Below are positions 12,501 through 24,560 of a DNA stretch of 64,000 bases, in pieces. Source of the DNA: Apiotrichum sp. Y4204 (taxonomy: Eukaryota; Basidiomycota; Tremellomycetes; Trichosporonales; Trichosporonaceae). Positions within the stretch are counted from its first letter, which is position 1. Every line of letters starts with the position of its first letter. The stretch spans positions 310,001 to 374,000 of the forward strand of contig JAMYHL010000037.1 in assembly GCA_025531455.1 (NCBI GenBank), in the 5' to 3' direction. Both the position numbers and the translations under genes were made by a program. The notes beneath the pieces were generated by a model. It was not told the DNA's origin and did not search any database. It saw nothing but the letters and a program-made list of their open reading frames with translations.

Positions 12501-15500
12501 AACGAGGACGAGGTTCGGACTCCTCAACCTGCGCCGACTCAACAACCGGCGACCGCATTCCCTGCTCCTCACAAGAGCTCGCCGGATATGCCATCCGCGA
12601 CTTTCTCATCCATGCCTGTCAACGACACACCACGGACTCGCACAATGAGCAAGAAATGGTCGTTTTCCTCGGCACTCAGTCTCAACAAATTGCACAAAGA
12701 GAAAGAGCCGTCGCTGTCGCCGAGCCAGTCACCCGCACACAAGCTATCTCCCAGCGCGACCTTTACCCGTTCTCCAAGCAATCATGTCAGCCTGTCGCCC
12801 TCGACAATGACCTCGTCGCCGAAACACGCAGTGGACTCCCCGTCAACCCCAGCTACGCCTTGGCAGGAGAGTGGAAGTGGTGGAGACCTGTCCTCACCGC
12901 CGTCTCATGTGCACCAGCCGTCGCAGTCATCGGACTCTGCCAATGCGTCATTCGACTCTTCGAACAACCATGCTGCGCCTGCCGCACCTGCAAGTCAATC
13001 TGGTCATTCTAGCCACACCGGCCTCGCACCGCCTTCCCTGTCCAAGAGTGGGTCCAAGCGCCTAACCCCTTCGTCGATTCCGTTCTTCCGTCGCGCATCG
13101 TCTTCTTCGGTGTCCATTTCGAACAAGCTGCAGTCGCCTGTGGAACACCAACATCACGCTCCTCGCTTCTCGGTGCAGGCGCCATCGCACCCTCCCTCGG
13201 CGTTGACAGTTGCGCCATCAGGAGCAACCACGCAACGAACCCCATCGGGAACGCGCAAGTCAATGTTGGGCATGCACATACCCTCAATGTTGCGCGGGAG
13301 CGGATCAAAGCGCGGCATGTCGCAACAACTCTCACCTCAGGCTGTTGAGTCTCAAATGACGCAGATGCGGCTAGAGGCGGCGAAACCACAAGAGACGGCC
13401 ACCAGCAAGGTTGGGTCTATTGGTCGCACTGGGCGGGCTCGTGGGATGGTAAGTACACACCGTGTGTGTGAAACTGATCGCCAGACTGTGTCGTCCGGTG
13501 GGGATCAGGGCATTGTCACGTCGCTGTCGCGCAAACCGTCAACAAGCACACGCTACGCGGCCAGGGGCGAAATGGATGTTAACGGTGCTCAATCCTCCGT
13601 TAAACCCACAAAGGTTCCTTCGGCCACTCTTCCGTCAACAGTCGCCCAGCCGTCTCTGCACGGCGCATCCTCTCAGGCATCGCTGCGCAAATCCGAGACG
13701 CGGGCGCCGCCATCGGCTACTCCCACCAAGATTCCCCGCATGACCTCGCGTCCCTCTGTAACGACTCCGAGCACGACCGCTCAAAACACCCAGAGCGCCC
13801 ACAGTGCCAGCATGCCTCCGCCTTCCCTCCCGCCACCCGGTATTACCTCGAGCCGCAGCAGTAACACGCTTGCCTCGTCGGGCGGCAACGGATCTGCCTA
13901 TGACGCCACTGATGTGACCAAGAGCGAATTTGGCACAACAACATCGAATATCAGACAGTCACTTCAGACGGGATCCACATCTGCGACCCATCGTGCCCAT
14001 CTTCTTGCCCCGATGTCGACGCGTAAACACAGCATGTCGGGAATTCCGGCACCACCACCTTCTGCTTCTATCCAATCCACCGTTAAACCGCGCGAGCGTG
14101 AAGGCTCGTCCACGACTGCTAGCGGCATACCCGCGTCTTCCTCACGCCGCAACCTTCCTCAGCTTCCCTCATCTGCAACCGCCATGACTATTTCTGCCGC
14201 TGCCAAGGCGCGCCCTGCGGCGTCGGTTCGGAACTCGCCGACCACCGAAGAAGCAAACACCTCGGCGCAGATGAAGTCGTCCAAGTCGTTCCACAGCAAG
14301 GCAGCCACCGGGCACACACGAATGTCAATGTCATCGTCCGTTGGCGCCTCTGGCTCCAGGCGCCAGTCCCTGGCCTCAGAATCCAACTATGACAGCCCTG
14401 CGGACGATGAGGAAACCCTCGCGGACTCTGAAATGGCGTCGTACGTTGCCCGTCGCAAGGCCCGCGCGGCGTCAGCTTCGGGATCCAAGAAGGACGACCT
14501 CAGCGACCTCATTGGCTTCCCCAAGGATATTACGCCTGCGGACGCTATCAGCCAACGGCACTTCATCTCGCGCTACCTCAACACGCTTTCCGATTATGAG
14601 CGCAAGGAGGTCCTCGACTTTGACTTCATCTACTATGTGGCCCACAATGTCCGCCGCGGACCGCAGCCCGACGGCAAGGTCTACAATCACGGCTACGATG
14701 ATGAGCGCGGTGACTACATCGTTGTTGAGGGCGACCACCTTTGCTACCGCTATGAGGTGGTCGGCGTTCTTGGTAAGGGTTCGTTCGGCCAGGTCGTGCA
14801 TTGCCGGGACCACAAAACGGGTGGCTCGGTTGCGGTCAAGATCATCCGCAACAAGAAGCGCTTCCATGCACAGGCGCTCGTCGAGGTCAAGATTCTCCAG
14901 CAAATCGTTGAGTGGGATCCGCAGGACAAACACTTTATGGTGAAGATGACCGACCACTTCTACTTCCGCGGCCACCTCTGCATTGTCACCGAGCTCTTGA
15001 GCATCAACCTCTACGAATTGATCAAGGCAAACCAGTTCTGCGGCTTCTCGACCGTCCTCATTCGGCGATTTACGACCCAAATGCTCGCGTCGCTTACCCT
15101 CATGCGCTCTCACCGTATCGTACACTGCGACCTCAAGCCTGAGAACATCCTGCTCCGCCACCCAGCCAAGAGCGGTATTAAGGTTATCGACTTTGGTTCC
15201 TCATGCCACGAATCGGAGAAGGGTGAGTGACAGTTATCCGTCGCGCAAACTAACGTTCAGTTTACACATACATCCAGTCGCGTTTCTACCGCAGCCCCGA
15301 GGTTATCCTGGGTATGAACTACGCGATGGCGATCGACATGTGGAGTCTCGGCTGCATCTTAGCGGAACTCTACACCGGCTACCCTATATTCCCCGGCGAG
15401 AACGAACACGAGCAGCTCGCGTGCATCATGGAGGTCCTCGGCGTTCCGGACTCGTACATTGTGCAGAAGGCGTCGCGCCGTAAACTCTTCTTCGACGCTA

Positions 15501-16004
15501 CCAGCGCCCCTCGTCCGTTTGTCAACGCCAAGGGCAAACGTCGGCGCCCCGGTACGAAGACGCTCGCCTCTGTGCTCAAGTGCAACGATGAGCTATTCGT
15601 GGACTTTATCTCCAAGTGTCTCACCTGGGACCCTGACAAGCGTCTCAAGCCGCAGCCTGCGATGCGGCACCCGTGGATCCTTGCCGGTCGTCGCCGGCAA
15701 GCGCCTCCGCCGCCCGAACGAGACGGGCGGTCGTCTTTTCTTGGCAGCAGCAGTTCGACACGGCGGTCTCTGGCGGCAGCGAACGGAAGTGAAAAGAAAG
15801 GGCTGATTATCTCTCCACCCACCCCGCTCGTGGCTCGCGTCCCGCAGGCGTCATCTAGCTCGTCGCGCATTGGCGTGTCCGTCTCGTCTGCGCGTTTACA
15901 CGCACGCAACAGTACCTATGTTGTGAGTCGTTACAGCCAGGCTGAAACGTTGATGTCACCCGCTAACAATGCAGCCTAACGCCCAAAAGATCAGCATGGC
16001 TTGA
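9526..16004 (+). CDS. DYRK-family dual-specificity kinase, Pom1/DYRK2-like
   Basis: CMGC kinase of the DYRK group. Exons 9526..10484, 10535..13448, 13485..15222, 15261..15922 and 15975..16004 give 2,100 residues, about twice S. pombe Pom1 as I recall it. Residues 1 to about 1,600 are disordered, rich in Ser/Pro/Thr. A DYRK-homology region lies at about 1,640-1,700 (HFISRYLNTLSDYERKEV, then NHGYDDERGDYIV). The kinase domain follows at about 1,713-2,030: GKGSFGQVV glycine loop, AVKIIRNKK lysine, HCDLKPENILL catalytic loop, DFGSS, and the activation-loop YTY of VYTYIQSRFYRSPEV. Introns are 50, 36, 38 and 52 nt. The 36-nt intron has no stop and preserves frame, so retention would add 12 residues. 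The last 52-nt intron also reads through: unspliced the frame ends at 15979, spliced it ends in PNAQKISMA. Pom1-like kinases act in polarity and size control; that role here is inference. Confidence 0.88.
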
Positions 16005-19000
16005 ACACAGTTGTAAAGCCGCTGTTCACGACCCCAATCACCAACATGTGTAACATACTTTTACAGCTTCGGATCCTCGAGCTCGCGGGCTAAGACGAGT
16101 GACCGATATGCGCGCCATAATGTTTCTCGCTTTCTCTCGTCCAAACGACTACTGGTTTCACCATGAGCTGCTCCGACCTAGCATATATACATGACACTTT
16201 CATCTCTCCGTGACCCCCAACTCCCAACCCTGCAAGCAATTCCCCCATTCCATTCCACTCCATTTCCATTCCAACTTCCACTTGCCATTCATCGACCCAC
16301 ATTGTGCTGCGCGCCAGGCCTGTTTCTGGTACCGCGCATCTCCTCATCGTATCCTCTCATACAGTCTAAGAGTAGTAGTAATTGGCGACTTGAGCTGCTC
16401 GCACATGTAGATTACAGGCGCCCGGAGCAGGCCTGCCTGCATGTGTCGCTCATGCATTCATCGGTTTGATTTCTATAAGCGACGTGGGCGCTGGACAGTT
16501 GAGATGTGTGACTAACTCCATTGATTCTCCGTAGCGAGTGGAATAATAACAGCCTCGGTCATACCGTTGGCGATCCCAACATGGTTCGGAGGATTGAATG
16601 AATGCACTTGAGCATCGCAGGCGACGCACAACAATCAGCTGGTTCTCTTACTCTCCGCGATCGGACGCCCCACGAAACCTGATCGGAAGAACGCCCTGGT
16701 CTTGTGCTTTGATAGAGCTGAACTATCGCTCTCTAGTACAGCTCGTCCGAGCGGCCTAACGATGACTAGCACTGGCACCACTTGAGCCAAGCAAGGGCGA
16801 TCATGTGCGGTACTGTAGTGCTGTGTAATGTCGTCGCGCCAGCCCGCCAGCCCATTCCTAGTTCGCGCCATATACAATTAACTATGATCAGTAATGGGAT
16901 AGTGGGGTCAGTCGTCTATTCAAGACATCGGCCACATGCACGCACGCCCATCTGCCCATTCATGACGCATGACGCGCCCAGGCCGCCGCCAGGCCACCAG
17001 TATGGCAGTACGCCAGACCGCCAGGGCTGAGATTGGGCGGGCCTGAATCGTGGATCTAAGATAGGCCACTGGCGCGGAAAAGTCCAAGCAAGGACCAACG
17101 GCGTCTACGACGCGTATTGTATGTACGCGGCTTGTGCCGCTGTGCCGCTGTGCCGCTGAGCTGCTTGTCTTGGTCGGGTGCCCCACACCGACAGTGGACT
17201 GGTAATCTCCCTCATGCATCGTTCATCGGATCAAGTCATCGGAGCAATGCCGTCCGGTATACCGGTATGCTGGACGCGCTACGGCTGCAGAACGCACTAC
17301 GGAGGAACAGTACGGCACCAGCGGTACGGCAGGCAACCTTGGCCCCTTGGCTCCCTGCGTCGGGTCGGGAGTAGCGGACGCAGCGGGCCCGAATCGGTGG
17401 AGCCAGCGCGCTCATGCCCTTTGAGCTTGTGACGACTCTCTCCGTGCGTCACAGAATGGCGGGAGGCGGATGCTGCGATCATCTGCTACATTATTGCTAC
17501 TTGCTACATGCTACAGGGCACAAAGCAGTCGTGGAACAGGGCGGGCACGGCCGGTCGATGTGGAGCATGCGAGCCAATCTGGCGCGCCGGAGCGAGTGCT
17601 CAGGACCAACGTCGTCACTGTCTGACAGCATGCCCAGATAGCCTTTGCTTGCGGCCTTGGAAGCCCAATGTCGGCGTCTTGCTGAGTGGAGAGATGTTGC
17701 AGGGTCAGGAACAACTACTATCAACAGTTACGGGTAGTCAGTCGCGCCGGGTACAAAGCAGGAACACAAGACTTGCTCATTACCCCGCCGCTATCGCAGC
17801 TGCCAGGGGCCGACGAATGTTACAGATGCAGAGATACCGGTAGCCGTGGACGGTGGAGCGACAGCGGTACCGCGAGCCCTTGGCATCCAGGTCCCCACAG
17901 GCATCAAGCTCGCGTCACGGGCGCGTGATCATGATTGAGAGGGCCAAGAGGGAACAGGACAGGAACCCGCTGCCACCTTGATTCATGACTTTCTGTCCGT
18001 CCCGGACCCATCCCCGAAGCCTGCTGTGGGTGTTCGCCCAGTCGCACTCGTGGGCTTGAGAGCGTTTGTGCGGTGGTACAGATGCCCACCCGCAGAACGG
18101 TGGCGCAGTGGCGTAGTGGACTAAGTACGTATAAGTACCCGTCTGGGATCACATGGGCAACAACTCGCAGCGCGCAGTGACAGACGCAAGAGTACGCGTA
18201 TGGGGGCGACATGGCTATTCACCTTGAAGTGAGACCAGGGCCAGGGATCACTGGAACCAGAGAGGCAGAGAGAGGACATGCAGAGGTTCGGAGGAGAGGT
18301 AATTGTGGCGCGAGATCCGTAGCCAAAGCTTAACTTGATCAGGGCGGGGACAGTGAGTAGTGGTAATGATGGTAATGATGGCATCAAAGCCAAGCACGCC
18401 CCCCGAGACGATGGGGGGGTTGTCGTTCATGTCATGTGTGCATGCATCCACGGGCCACGGGCAAGGCCAAGGACAGCCAGGATCCAGGATCCGTCAGGAT
18501 CGAACGCAGGACATATCCCATCCCATCTCAATTCCATCCCTTTTGCGATGAATCAATCAAGAAAGGCCAGCAGTCAAGACATGACGGAGCGGAGAGCGCG
18601 CGCTGATGTCAATGTGCCCTGTACTTGTACTCTTACGCGTTACACCAGAAGGAGCAGAGGTCGCGACTCGGGACCACGACGAGAAGAAAGGAGCAGGAGA
18701 AGAAGCAGCAGGAAAGCAACGGGTCACCTGCAACCCACCCGACCCAATTTCATATGCCCCCTCATCTCATCTCATCTCATTTCGTCGCTCACCACCGAAA
18801 TCAACCCCACCACCACTAAGTAACCCTCTCCACCCACCATACCACCACCTCACTCGCGACCCAATCCTCTCTCCACTTTCCACTCTTTCCACTCTCTTCA
18901 CTCTTTCCATTCTCCCCTCTTTCCATTCTCCCTCTCCTCCAATCGTTCCAACCACCATCCACTCGTTTACCCATCACGTTCCCCATTTCCACTTGTCCGC

Positions 19001-20376
19001 CGTTCTCATCGATCTCCACAGCAGGCTCTCTTGATTAACGCCACTCAACTCTCTCCAACCCGCGCCACACATTCACTCCTCTGGTCCTTGATCCACATCC
19101 AAGGTCACACATAACCACTCACGAGCACACGAGTCCGCAGCATCCACGCAGTCACGCCCACCCGCTAGTTCGCGCATCTGGCTCCGAGTTCCGAGTTCCG
19201 ACACACTGTGCCATCCACAGCGACCAAGCTTGCCGCGGCGCCGACTTCCACAAGCCTTACACTTTATATCATTCAGTGCGCTGTGCGCGGCTGCCTTTGC
19301 TGTTGAACCCCTCGAGCAGCTCACACTGTCGTTTCTCATACGGACCAACCTTCCTCCCCCTGCTCTTGTGCACGCCCACTACGACCGTGCGTCTCATTGT
19401 ACCTCCCTGCCTCAATTCTTGTCTCATCCGTTCGCCATCCGTAGCCTCCGGATCCATTCGTCTTCATTCACTGCGGACCGCGGCGCCCACATCCTTTGTC
19501 TATACATCTCCATTTCATCTATCGGCGGCCCAACTCGCCCCATACGCGCCCATACGTCGCCTCCAGCTCCATTGTACGCCCTCTTTCACCCGCCTCGCCT
19601 GCCACTGCAAGCCTCTTAGTGAGATAGCTGTACAGTGGCAAGACACCGGCATACGTCTCGATACCTTCAAGACACGCATCCAGCCCAGAGGTTCCGATCA
19701 CTTCCTATTCTCCGGCCGCTCCACTGTGCTGTACACCTCTATTCAGTGCCAAGGGAACCATCATTGAAACAAGCCACGGCCTGCAACGACGCGACGACCT
19801 ACGCAATCTCTCGATCTACAGCCCGCCAGGCGGCAACTGACGACGACGACTCGACACGAATCTCGTAACAAGGATCTTTATTCCCATCCAAGCCGCGATC
19901 ATATACAAGGCATACCCCAGGAGATAAGCTTGTCGACATACGCGCCCCCCGATCCCGCTCTTGAAATCTTGACGTCCGACACGACATTGATTATCCTCCG
20001 CACCACACTGCTGGCCCCGACACACGACATCCCCACGCCATTCCACAGGATGGGCCCCCATCAACCCCAGACGCGTAATCTCCATCTATCGCTTCCGAAG
20101 GAAGTGGGGGACACTGGACCATGCACGCCCACGTATGAGTTTGTGAGTACAGGACGCGTCCGTTGGAGCGTGCTGCTGACGCTCGCGTTTCTTTATAATA
20201 TTCGAACATGTCTACCCACGTTCCTTCCTCCAACGTTCGTCCTCACGATCACCTCAAACTACGCAACATGCTCCTCCTTCCACCGCTTATTCTGGCCATC
20301 CTCACCGCCTCGGTCATCTCGACCATGTCTCCAGCCCGTTACCCTCTCCCCGAACCCAGGGGCAGATACCCTCGAC
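16005..20376. other. 4.4-kb intergenic region with pyrimidine-rich leader
   Basis: No gene supported. The segment 16.0-18.5 kb is mixed-composition DNA with short simple repeats, such as GCCGCTGT repeats near 17.14 kb. From about 18.75 to 20.3 kb the plus strand is C/T-rich, resembling the kinase leader, and probably forms the promoter or long 5' leader of the gene at 20.4 kb. A CTGAC/CAG-type acceptor just before that gene's ATG would allow a leader intron. All open frames in the region are low-complexity. Confidence 0.5.
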
Positions 20377-22084
20377 ATGTCTACCCTATCGCTCGGCCAG
20401 CCGCTTACTCCGAATCCCCGCATGACGGGGAAGCGGGACCGTGGCGCGGAGACTCCTCAAGTGCAGGAAGAGCAATGGGCCGACGCCGATCTTCAGCTGC
20501 TTCAGAATGTGTGTACGATGGCTGGTTTCAGCTGACCGCAGGTCCTTGCTCGTCCTCCCAAGCAGGCCCTATATGCCCCAGGCTCTATGCCGCCACCGCA
20601 GATTCTTGATGAACTGACGACGGCGATTGTGAGCCAGTGTGGCCGTGCGCCGGAACAGGATGAGACGACGGAGGAGGAAACTACGGAGGAGATGACTGAA
20701 ATGGAGGACGAGACCGAGGCTGAAGCCGAGAGTCTGGTCGACACCGACTGGGGCATGCCGATCACAAATGGTACATCAGCGAACGATCTCGATGACAGCC
20801 CAGTCATTGACCTTGCCCCAGGAGATGGCTATGATGCGTCCGCAGAGCCGTCTCCCAATCCCAGTGGCCCAGTTTCCCGGCTGCCATCTCCGCTGCCAAC
20901 TCCTGGCTGGCCCCACAGCTGGGAAGAGACGCGTCGCATGCTCACAACTCTTGCTTTGGCCGATACACGACTTGGTCAGGCAAGAGAGGACCGCAAACTT
21001 ACGCGCCAGGAGCGCCTCGCCAAACCAGGCATCAAGCGAGTCACCAGCATGGACTTCCTTGATGATGCCTGCAGTGACTCTCAGCCGAGTGAGAAGATTG
21101 GCCGCGTTCTGAGGTAGGTTACGCTTGCAGGAACAACCTAACCCCAGACTGTCTACGCAGCTCCAAAGCTCGATCCGGGAAAGAGTTGCGCTCGCCCGAG
21201 CGGCATCGTACGGTTCCCCGGGGGCATCGCCTACGACGTCTGTACAGACTCCGGTCGCACGTACCGCCGTACAACCAACCCGTTCAACTCCTCCTGTCAG
21301 CTTCAATCGGTCATTCCCGCACACTCCATCGCCCAAGGTTCGCCCGTCGCCCATGCGAAGGCAGAGCAGCGGTCGTTCTGACCGCTCGACGCGTGCACCC
21401 TCGTTGCTCGTACGCGGTCGCAGCTTCACCGCTTCTGACCTCGAGGCTGAGGTCGAGGCCGAGGCCGAGGGCGGAACGCGCCAGGTTGCCAGCGAGCCCA
21501 TCTCCAACGCTACCAGCGTGGGCAACCTGATAAATCAAGACTCTCCCGGGACGCCGCGTGCAGCCAGCTTTGAGTCGTCTATGGTGCACTCTAACGATAC
21601 ATCTCCTCGCCGCCGCTCGTCGGCTCCAGACATGACTTCTGGTCGCTTGATGCGCTCGCAGTCATACTCTGCTGCCTCGTCACGGCGCGAACCGCGTCCC
21701 GAGCCCCGCATCACGTCACAGGACTATGGCGGGCCAGGACGCCAGTCACTCGGTCTTGGTCTTCCGCCTGCGCCCGTCCACCTCGGAGAGCAAACTCTGC
21801 TTGCGCCCGCATTCGACGCCCAGGAGACGGTGCAAACCCAGCTGGACACTGAGTGGGACAGCGACTCGGACCGTTCAGACCGCGACGGTGTCGTGTCTGT
21901 GAAACGCCGTGCCCGCCACCCAAAAGGTCTGGCAATGACAGCGATGGCCGGCATGCCACCCGCTGGCGCTTCTGCTCCGAGCGGCGAACGCCCCCCGAAA
22001 CTAGTGATAGATCACGCCATGACCGCGTCTGCAGGCGAGGTCAGCGGGCTCCGCAGCCCCTTTGAAGAACGCCCGATGGAATGA
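20377..22084 (+). CDS. Disordered Ser/Arg-rich protein, unknown function
   Basis: I do not recognise this protein. Exons 20377..20508, 20542..21113 and 21148..22084 (introns 33 and 34 nt) give 546 residues. The start is the Met of MSTLSLGQP; the frame is open further upstream but that part reads as leader. Seen in order: a short predicted helix around DADLQLLQNVLARP, an acidic Thr/Glu stretch at about 85-110, a basic helix-like segment (QAREDRKLTRQERLAKPG), then a long Ser/Arg-rich tail with many R-x-x-S type sites (KRVTSMDF, MRRQSSGRSD, RGRSFTASD, RRRSSAPD). These resemble basophilic-kinase or 14-3-3 sites (inference). No membrane segment, no globular domain. Both splice junctions keep frame and use CTAAC or CTGAC branch sites, which supports a real gene. 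Confidence 0.7.
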
Positions 22085-22778
22085 CAGGATACCCAGGGAT
22101 GCGCTCGCCGATCTTGATGATCCGACTGCGCACTTCCAGCCTTCTCAGACTCCACATCTTGCCCCACACGACGATCTCGCCACAGAACAATGGCTCCTGA
22201 TGGACAATATTTGATATGTTGTTACCTCTGTATTATCGTATGCCGCTATGTATAGTTTCGCACTCTGGCAATACATAGCGGATTGTGAGGGACGCAGCTA
22301 TAGCAGCTGGTGGCGAACAGCTCACCGCGTAAGCTCCGTCCACTCTCAGATCTGTCCCACGCCCCAAGGACCACGCCCCAAAGACCACGCCCCAAGGAAG
22401 TGTTGTCCAGTTCTTACGATACCACCTCTTGCCCACCATGACTCCCCTCACGAGTTCACTCTTATCCATTCCTTCTCATTTGCATCTGAACTACAACGCA
22501 CTCCGAGAAATCTCGCCTTCGACGACCGCACAATGGCATGTAGTCTCCAACCCCAGCAAACAACGCCAGGCGCGACTAGCGCAGCCCCGAAGCTCCGCTT
22601 CTTTGATGCTACACGGCCATCGAGTGGTGTCTCGGGCAATTCCACACCAACCAACCTCCCTTCGACATCACACACTCAACACCGCTGCTCACCCTCGATC
22701 AAGACCTTCGCGCGCTGCCATCGGGGCACTCCAGACCCCAAAAAGCCATCCCCGCGTCGCGGAACGGCAAAAGAGAAC
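22085..22778. other. Intergenic, 3' flank of Ser/Arg-rich gene and tRNA cluster edge
   Basis: No gene supported. It contains the 3' end of the preceding transcript unit, a small tandem repeat at 22359..22400, and the T-rich terminator of the first tRNA gene at its right edge. The plus-strand open frame 22248..22841 runs into the antisense of the tRNA gene and is not credible. Confidence 0.5.
22359..22400. repeat. Tandem 14-bp repeat, three copies
   Basis: Three head-to-tail copies of a 14-bp unit (ACGCCCCAAGGACC with one substitution in the second copy and a diverged end in the third). No function evident. Confidence 0.7.
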
Positions 22779-22859
22779 CGACAACGGCATGATTCGAACA
22801 TGCGCTCCCGAAGGAAATTGATTTCGAGTCAATCGCGTTAACCACTCCGCCACGTTGCC
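22779..22859 (-). tRNA. tRNA-Ser(CGA), copy 1, no intron
   Basis: 81-nt class II tRNA. The acceptor stem GGCAACG pairs with CGTTGTC (one G-U), the anticodon stem ATTGA/TCAAT encloses the loop CTCGAAA with anticodon CGA, there is a long variable arm (TCC-TTC-GGA type hairpin), and the T arm is GCATG-TTCGAAT-CATGC. The discriminator is G. A T-rich terminator (TTCTCTTTT) follows directly. CCA is not encoded. The about 34-bp upstream flank is closely similar to that of copy 5 at 39435. Confidence 0.95.
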
Positions 22860-23086
22860 CGGGTTGAAAGCGATTTTGGCGCCGATCCGCGAGAAAATCA
22901 TTGTGGTTGAATCTGCATCTGCGTGTTACAGATCTGCGGAACTAGGCGCCGAAATTTCATTCGATTTTTCCCACTAGCGATTCCATCCACCACATCCACT
23001 CTCTTCACTTCCGGACTTCGTCCTTCGACGTCCGACATCCCTCCATGCATGACCATGCAGCGCAGCCCACAGGATCTAAAAAGGAT

Positions 23087-23174
23087 CGACAACGGCATGA
23101 TTCGAACATGCGCTCCCGAAGGAAATTGATACGAGCTTTCGAGTCAATCGCGTTAACCACTCCGCCACGTTGCC
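23087..23174 (-). tRNA. tRNA-Ser(CGA), copy 2, 7-nt intron
   Basis: The same tRNA body as copy 1 with 7 extra nucleotides (AGCTCGT) one base 3' of the CGA anticodon, the canonical eukaryotic tRNA intron site. The intron contains TCG, complementary to the anticodon, as expected of splicing endonuclease substrates. A T5 terminator follows the 3' end. Confidence 0.93.
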
Positions 23175-23552
23175 TTGATGACCGGAAAAAGGCTGTGCCG
23201 CCGCGGCGGATCGCCGGCCTGTACTGGGGGACTCGAGCGTCGACGCGATAGAGCGCTACTCCGAAAGTTGAGATCCCCTTGTCCTCGTCTTCGACGATGC
23301 CAGACGCGAGAGTTTGCGTGAGGGTATGTGACGTCGATTGAGGGTTCTGGCAGTGGCAGGTGCTAGTGCCTGGTTAACCCCAAATCGCCACATTCCGCGC
23401 CACATTCCGTCCACTGCCGTCCGGGTAGTGTGTTGACACAACCACGCATCGCTCTCGTCCTCATCCTCCGTCCTCAACTTCTCTCAACCTTCTGGAACCA
23501 CTTCCAGTCACTCCTCCGCACCCTACCATTGCGACAGGACCTAAAAAAGTTG
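23175..23552. other. Spacer between tRNA-Ser copies 2 and 3
   Basis: No gene seen. The spacer does not show obvious similarity to the other inter-tRNA spacers, so the tRNA bodies, not the whole unit, are what is conserved. Confidence 0.45.
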
Positions 23553-23642
23553 CGACAACGGCATGATTCGAACATGCGCTCCCGAAGGAAATTGATACGA
23601 GGAGATTCGAGTCAATCGCGTTAACCACTCCGCCACGTTGCC
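23553..23642 (-). tRNA. tRNA-Ser(CGA), copy 3, 9-nt intron
   Basis: The same tRNA body with a 9-nt intron (TCTCCTCGT) at the same position as in copy 2. The intron again carries a TCG that can pair with the CGA anticodon. A T6 terminator follows the discriminator. The mature part is identical to copies 1 and 4 by eye. Confidence 0.93.
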
Positions 23643-24398
23643 AGCTGTTGGAACTGATTTGGGCCGCTCGGCCGCGAGTCGAGAGACCTGGCAGCTTCTC
23701 CGCGTCGATTTGCATCGTCTTGGTCAGTTGGTGGAAGGGACAGGAGAAGGCTAGGCTGTTTTGCCTTGCAATGTGGTGACGCCGGACGGCAGGATTGTGG
23801 TGTGCATGGGTGCCCTGGTCATGAACTGGGTACGAGGGGAACTGTTAGCGACGATAAAATGATAAATATTGCGAACTCTTTGACGAAAGCATTTGCTTAT
23901 GTTTCGGTACGGTCCGAGCTGACGTGTTCGGGGTGTATTAATCATAAGTCGTGCTCGGAGTGACGTCCAGCGAGTGCGTTAGGTGTGTCGGGCGGTCAGC
24001 GGGAAGCTGAGACGACAGTCCTATACTAATCACAGTAATTGTAGTCCGTTCCAGTAAGCGAGTGTCGCTTCTCCCTTGTCGTTGTGAGTGGCTCACCTGC
24101 TCAAGCCCGCAACGGACAACGAGCATGATACCTCTGATTGCTTTACTATTGACAAGAGCAGTTGACGCCAGGCATCCATCACGCTGGTAAATGCGGCAAC
24201 TATGAGCTCACCGGCGTGCCCGGATCAGACGGGAGGTGACAACCTCCTACCCACCTGCGAAGCGTCAGGCCCTACCAATAGTAGAGCGTTTGCAATATGT
24301 GCAAGATAGAAACGTTTCATTAATAACGGTAGAAACGCAAGAACGAGAAATGACGGTAGAAAAAACAAAAACAAGAAAAACAACAGAAGACAAAAAAG

Positions 24399-24429
<31 letters not shown>

Positions 24430-24463
24430 ATAAGATAAGAGAAAAAGGGAAGCAAAAGATAAC
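23643..24463. other. Spacer between tRNA-Ser copies 3 and 4 with A-rich tract
   Basis: No gene supported. From about 24,300 to 24,460 the plus strand is strongly A/G-rich, including a run of 20 A at 24399..24418. On the minus strand this is a T-rich region directly downstream of tRNA copy 4. It could be a degenerate poly(A) tail of an old plus-strand retrotransposed sequence, or simply an expanded pyrimidine tract. Confidence 0.45.
24399..24418. repeat. Poly(A) run (A20)
   Basis: Twenty consecutive A on the plus strand inside a longer A/G-rich tract, 46 bp from the 3' end of tRNA copy 4. Confidence 0.9.
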
Positions 24464-24544
24464 CGACAACGGCATGATTCGAACATGCGCTCCCGAAGGA
24501 AATTGATTTCGAGTCAATCGCGTTAACCACTCCGCCACGTTGCC
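24464..24544 (-). tRNA. tRNA-Ser(CGA), copy 4, LINE inserted at its 5' end
   Basis: Intact 81-nt tRNA-Ser(CGA) without intron, same stems, loops and G discriminator as copy 1, followed by a TCTTTT terminator. Its first eight bases (GGCAACGT on the minus strand) are duplicated at the far end of the adjoining 11.6-kb LINE, so the retroelement entered between tRNA nucleotides 8 and 9 and the target-site duplication restored the gene. The original upstream flank now lies beyond 36170. Confidence 0.93.
24537..24544. repeat. Target-site duplication, 3' side of LINE
   Basis: ACGTTGCC on the plus strand, the complement of the first eight bases of tRNA-Ser copy 4. The identical 8-mer occurs at 36162..36169, exactly where the LINE's strand-biased composition stops. 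Confidence 0.7.
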
Positions 24545-24560
24545 ATGCATATTCTGCCTT

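Noticed and set aside
14472..15161. Minus-strand 229-codon frame
   Set aside because: Antisense of the DYRK kinase domain, which is unmistakable on the plus strand.
22748..24544. Short peptides ending in IRTCAPEGN on the plus strand
   Set aside because: They are antisense translations of the tRNA-Ser genes, repeated because the tRNAs are repeated.
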